DNA of 6,992 nucleotides from Gemmatimonadales bacterium UBA2982 (GTDB lineage Bacteria > Gemmatimonadota > Gemmatimonadetes > Longimicrobiales > Gaopeijiaceae). Where the stretch lies: NCBI GenBank assembly GCA_002347035.1, contig DEAM01000022.1, forward strand, positions 1-6,992. Direction: 5' to 3'. Each line of letters opens with the position of its first letter. Position 1 is the stretch's first letter. The notes under the pieces are model-generated. The model was not told the DNA's origin and searched no databases. It saw only the letters and a list, made by a program, of their open reading frames with translations. The translations under genes and the position numbers were made by a program. Positions 6,898 through 6,992 of the stretch are shown here, in pieces.

Positions 6898-6990
6898 TTA
6901 GCACAGGCGATGGCCCTCACCCTCATCGTCCCACTCCTCATCACCCTCATCGTCCCACTCCTCATCACCCTCATCGTCCTCATCGTCCCA
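6898..6990 (-). CDS. C-terminal end of a protein with an acidic Trp/Asp/Glu repeat tail (5' end outside window)
   Basis: On the minus strand one frame is open from the right edge to a TAA at 6898-6900, giving 30 residues: WDDEDDEG, then DEEWDDEG twice, then EGHRLC. Acidic tails with spaced tryptophans are common at the ends of bacterial cytosolic proteins, often after a small folded or zinc-binding domain, but nothing of the main domain is visible and I do not recognise the protein. It would end 124 bp before the rhomboid start, on the same strand. The plus strand over the same bases is also open from an ATG at 6910 and encodes a hydrophobic repeat. I prefer the minus reading because it ends with a stop, suits a known tail type and agrees with the strand of the neighbours, but the choice is not certain. 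Confidence 0.5.
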   Translation of the reverse strand, partial: WDDEDDEGDEEWDDEGDEEWDDEGEGHRLC

Positions 6991-6992
6991 CT
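6917..6992. repeat. 24-bp tandem repeat with 9-bp subrepeat, running off the right edge
   Basis: Bases 6917-6979 match themselves at an offset of 24 without a mismatch, covering 87 bases in total up to the first differing base if the two shifted copies are laid end to end, or about 2.6 units within the matched stretch. The unit is built from CTCATC steps, and CTCATCGTC is directly doubled at 6970-6987. Because 24 and 9 are multiples of three, expansion or contraction would keep the reading frame on both strands. The array may continue beyond the window. Confidence 0.85.

Noticed and set aside
6917..6992. CRISPR array at the right edge
   Set aside because: The units are contiguous and nearly identical with no unique spacers, and they translate to a regular peptide repeat.

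Overview
The window reads as ordinary chromosome from a Gram-negative bacterium. A TonB-dependent outer-membrane receptor, a probable lipoprotein and a Sec-exported hydrolase imply an outer membrane and periplasm. The moderately high G+C, the rhomboid N-terminus and C-terminal tail, and the particular metallo-hydrolase subfamily remind me of Gemmatimonadota or a neighbouring phylum. That placement is an impression from sequence style and was not tested.

Layout: (1) Bases 1-828, plus strand: the C-terminal 275 residues of a FecA-like TonB-dependent receptor, cut by the left edge. (2) All other genes run on the minus strand, so the receptor converges on them with stop codons 6 bp apart. Read in their own direction from the right edge, they are: the end of a protein with a very acidic repeated tail (stop at 6898-6900); a rhomboid intramembrane protease (6773-5991); a PLP-dependent group II decarboxylase (5941-4421); an exported probable lipoprotein of the serine beta-lactamase/6-aminohexanoate-dimer-hydrolase type (4180-2654); a tRNA-Ile(GAU) (2534-2461); a secreted metallo-beta-lactamase-fold hydrolase (2375-1356); and an OsmC-like protein (1239-835).

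Gene ends and control: the serine hydrolase and the metallo-hydrolase have clear Shine-Dalgarno sequences that move their starts inward, by 8 and 21 codons, from the longest open frames. A small intrinsic terminator follows the serine hydrolase, and a candidate tRNA promoter abuts it. A nested stem-loop lies between the tRNA and the metallo-hydrolase. A U-less hairpin follows the decarboxylase, and a candidate promoter precedes the serine hydrolase.

The genes do not form a pathway I recognise. The nearest thing to a theme is envelope chemistry: an outer-membrane importer and two exported hydrolases of unrelated beta-lactamase folds, with an intramembrane protease further along. I found no CRISPR array, insertion sequence, integrase, toxin-antitoxin pair or defence system. 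The least explained item is the 24-bp repeat at the right edge, which is open on both strands. It encodes an acidic Trp/Asp/Glu tail one way and a hydrophobic stretch the other. No gap without a gene exceeds 300 bases.
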